A DNA stretch of 64,000 bases from positions 310,001-374,000 of the forward strand of contig JAUKVZ010000003.1 in NCBI GenBank assembly GCA_032355985.1, in the 5' to 3' direction. The notes under the pieces were generated by a model. It did not search any database and had not been told where the DNA came from. It saw only the letters and a list, made by a program, of their open reading frames with translations. The stretch comes from Sarcodiotheca gaudichaudii (Eukaryota; Rhodophyta; Florideophyceae; Gigartinales; Solieriaceae). Position numbers and translations under genes: made by a program. This document shows positions 63,130 through 64,000 of the stretch, one piece after another (positions within the stretch are counted from its first letter, which is position 1; each line of letters opens with the position of its first letter).

Positions 63130-64000
63130 GTGCGCTCCAGCGATTCGCGCTGGAACGCCGATACCAGCTTGCGCACGCCGGGCAATGGACTGCCCGGATG
63201 CAGACCAAGGATGGTCAAGTACATCGGATCGAAAAGAACGCTCGTTCCGGCGATCGTCGGACTGGTGCAGTCGCTCGAAGATGCGCGAAGCGTGATCGAT
63301 CTGTTCAGCGGGACCTCGCGCGTGGGCCATGCGCTCAAGGGCGCCGGATTTCGCGTCATCTCCAATGATCTGATGAGCTACGCGCATGCGCTGGCGACGT
63401 GTTACGTGCAGGCGGATCGCGAGACGCTCGCTGATGAAGCACAACGCGCCATCGATGAACTCAATGAACTGCCCGGCGAACCGGGGTATGTGACGGAGAC
63501 GTTCTGCCGCGCCAGCCGGTACTTCCAGCCGGCCAACGGCGAGCGCATCGACGCTGTTCGCGCCGCGATCGAAGCAATGGCGCCTGAGCCCGAGCTCAGA
63601 GCCGTGCTGCTGACATCGTTGATCGAGGCGGCCGATCGCGTCGATTCGACCACGGGCGTGCAGATGGCGTACCTCAAGAGCTGGGCGCCGCGAAGTTTCA
63701 ACGCGCTCGAGCTGAGGCTGCCGGTTCTGCTGCCACAGGCATCACGCGGCAAGGGCGAGGCGCATCAGATGGATGCCATCGACGCCGCGTCGAAGCTGAC
63801 TGCTGATGTCGCGTACATCGATCCCCCCTACAACCAGCACAGTTACCTGGGCAACTATCACGTGTGGGAGACGATTGTTCGAGGCGACGAGCCGGAGCAC
63901 TACGGCGTGGCGTGCAAGCGGATCGATTGCCGCACGCGCAAGAGCGCCTTCAATCGCAAGCGCGAAGCCTTCGACGCGCTTCAGGCGGTGATCGAACGAA
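63130..64000 (+). CDS. D12-class adenine-specific DNA methyltransferase (3' end outside window)
   Basis: The gene runs off the window after about 290 codons. It begins, after a 27-residue extension, with the class signature [16 protein letters not shown]. The SAM-binding motif [19 protein letters not shown] follows, then [13 protein letters not shown] and the catalytic motif [18 protein letters not shown]. It methylates N6 of adenine in DNA. GTG at 63130 has GGGAGGG 7 bases upstream; ATG 63211 is the alternative. No restriction endonuclease gene is visible before it. It is divergent from acnA. Confidence 0.85.
   Translation, partial: MRSSDSRWNADTSLRTPGNGLPGCRPRMVKYIGSKRTLVPAIVGLVQSLEDARSVIDLFSGTSRVGHALKGAGFRVISNDLMSYAHALATCYVQADRETLADEAQRAIDELNELPGEPGYVTETFCRASRYFQPANGERIDAVRAAIEAMAPEPELRAVLLTSLIEAADRVDSTTGVQMAYLKSWAPRSFNALELRLPVLLPQASRGKGEAHQMDAIDAASKLTADVAYIDPPYNQHSYLGNYHVWETIVRGDEPEHYGVACKRIDCRTRKSAFNRKREAFDALQAVIER

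Overview
The window is a GC-rich (about 65% in ordinary coding lines I counted), gene-dense bacterial chromosome segment. It most likely comes from a planctomycete of the Phycisphaerae type. The evidence is an exported protein built of autotransporter-type beta-strand repeats and ending in a dockerin-like tail, two exported proteins with PEP-CTERM-like tails, a type IV-pilin-like protein of the planctomycete kind, a large membrane Ser/Thr kinase, the futalosine menaquinone enzyme MqnE, and a single-chain glycyl-tRNA synthetase. No phage, insertion sequence, CRISPR array or rRNA was seen. No stretch longer than about 300 bases lacks a gene.

Layout. 1-6.7 kb: folate cyclo-ligase, L,D-transpeptidase, gyrB, an exported unknown and a DCC-family protein. 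6.7-11.3 kb: iscX with a coiled-coil/winged-helix partner, then STAS, YceI, a polytopic membrane protein, Hpt and REC-GGDEF signalling genes. 11.3-18.1 kb: sulfotransferase, reverse transsulfuration pair (CBS and cystathionine lyase), ThiD2-ThiE fusion, M16 peptidase. 18.2-24.5 kb: peroxiredoxin, RarD-like transporter, ABC-F ATPase, DUF58 protein, mqnE. 24.7-32.8 kb: giant coiled-coil membrane protein, ECF sigma/anti-sigma pair beside a pilin-like protein, cyclophilin, tsaB, exported His-tailed protein. 32.8-39.8 kb: TPR metallopeptidase operon, ruvX, nuoH, aroC, BFD-type ferredoxin. 40-49.8 kb: surface proteins, glyS, tRNA-Arg, a threonine-dehydrogenase-like enzyme, a nitroreductase. 49.8-64 kb: leuS, folC, pdxJ, AhpD-like protein, BamE-like lipoprotein, membrane Ser/Thr kinase, aconitase, and a D12-class DNA adenine methyltransferase cut by the window end.

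Regulation. Seven genes have a TANNNT hexamer only 6-7 bases before the start codon and no Shine-Dalgarno sequence. Five more have one at 8-10 bases. This suggests that leaderless or near-leaderless mRNAs are common here. Other genes carry clear AGGAGG-like sites. Several good intrinsic terminators are present.

The most unusual non-coding signals are a contiguous run of stems at 40794-40954 that looks like a structured RNA with its own terminator, a perfect 10-6-10 palindrome upstream of the AhpD-like gene, and a near-consensus promoter feeding a 28-codon small ORF near 49.2 kb.
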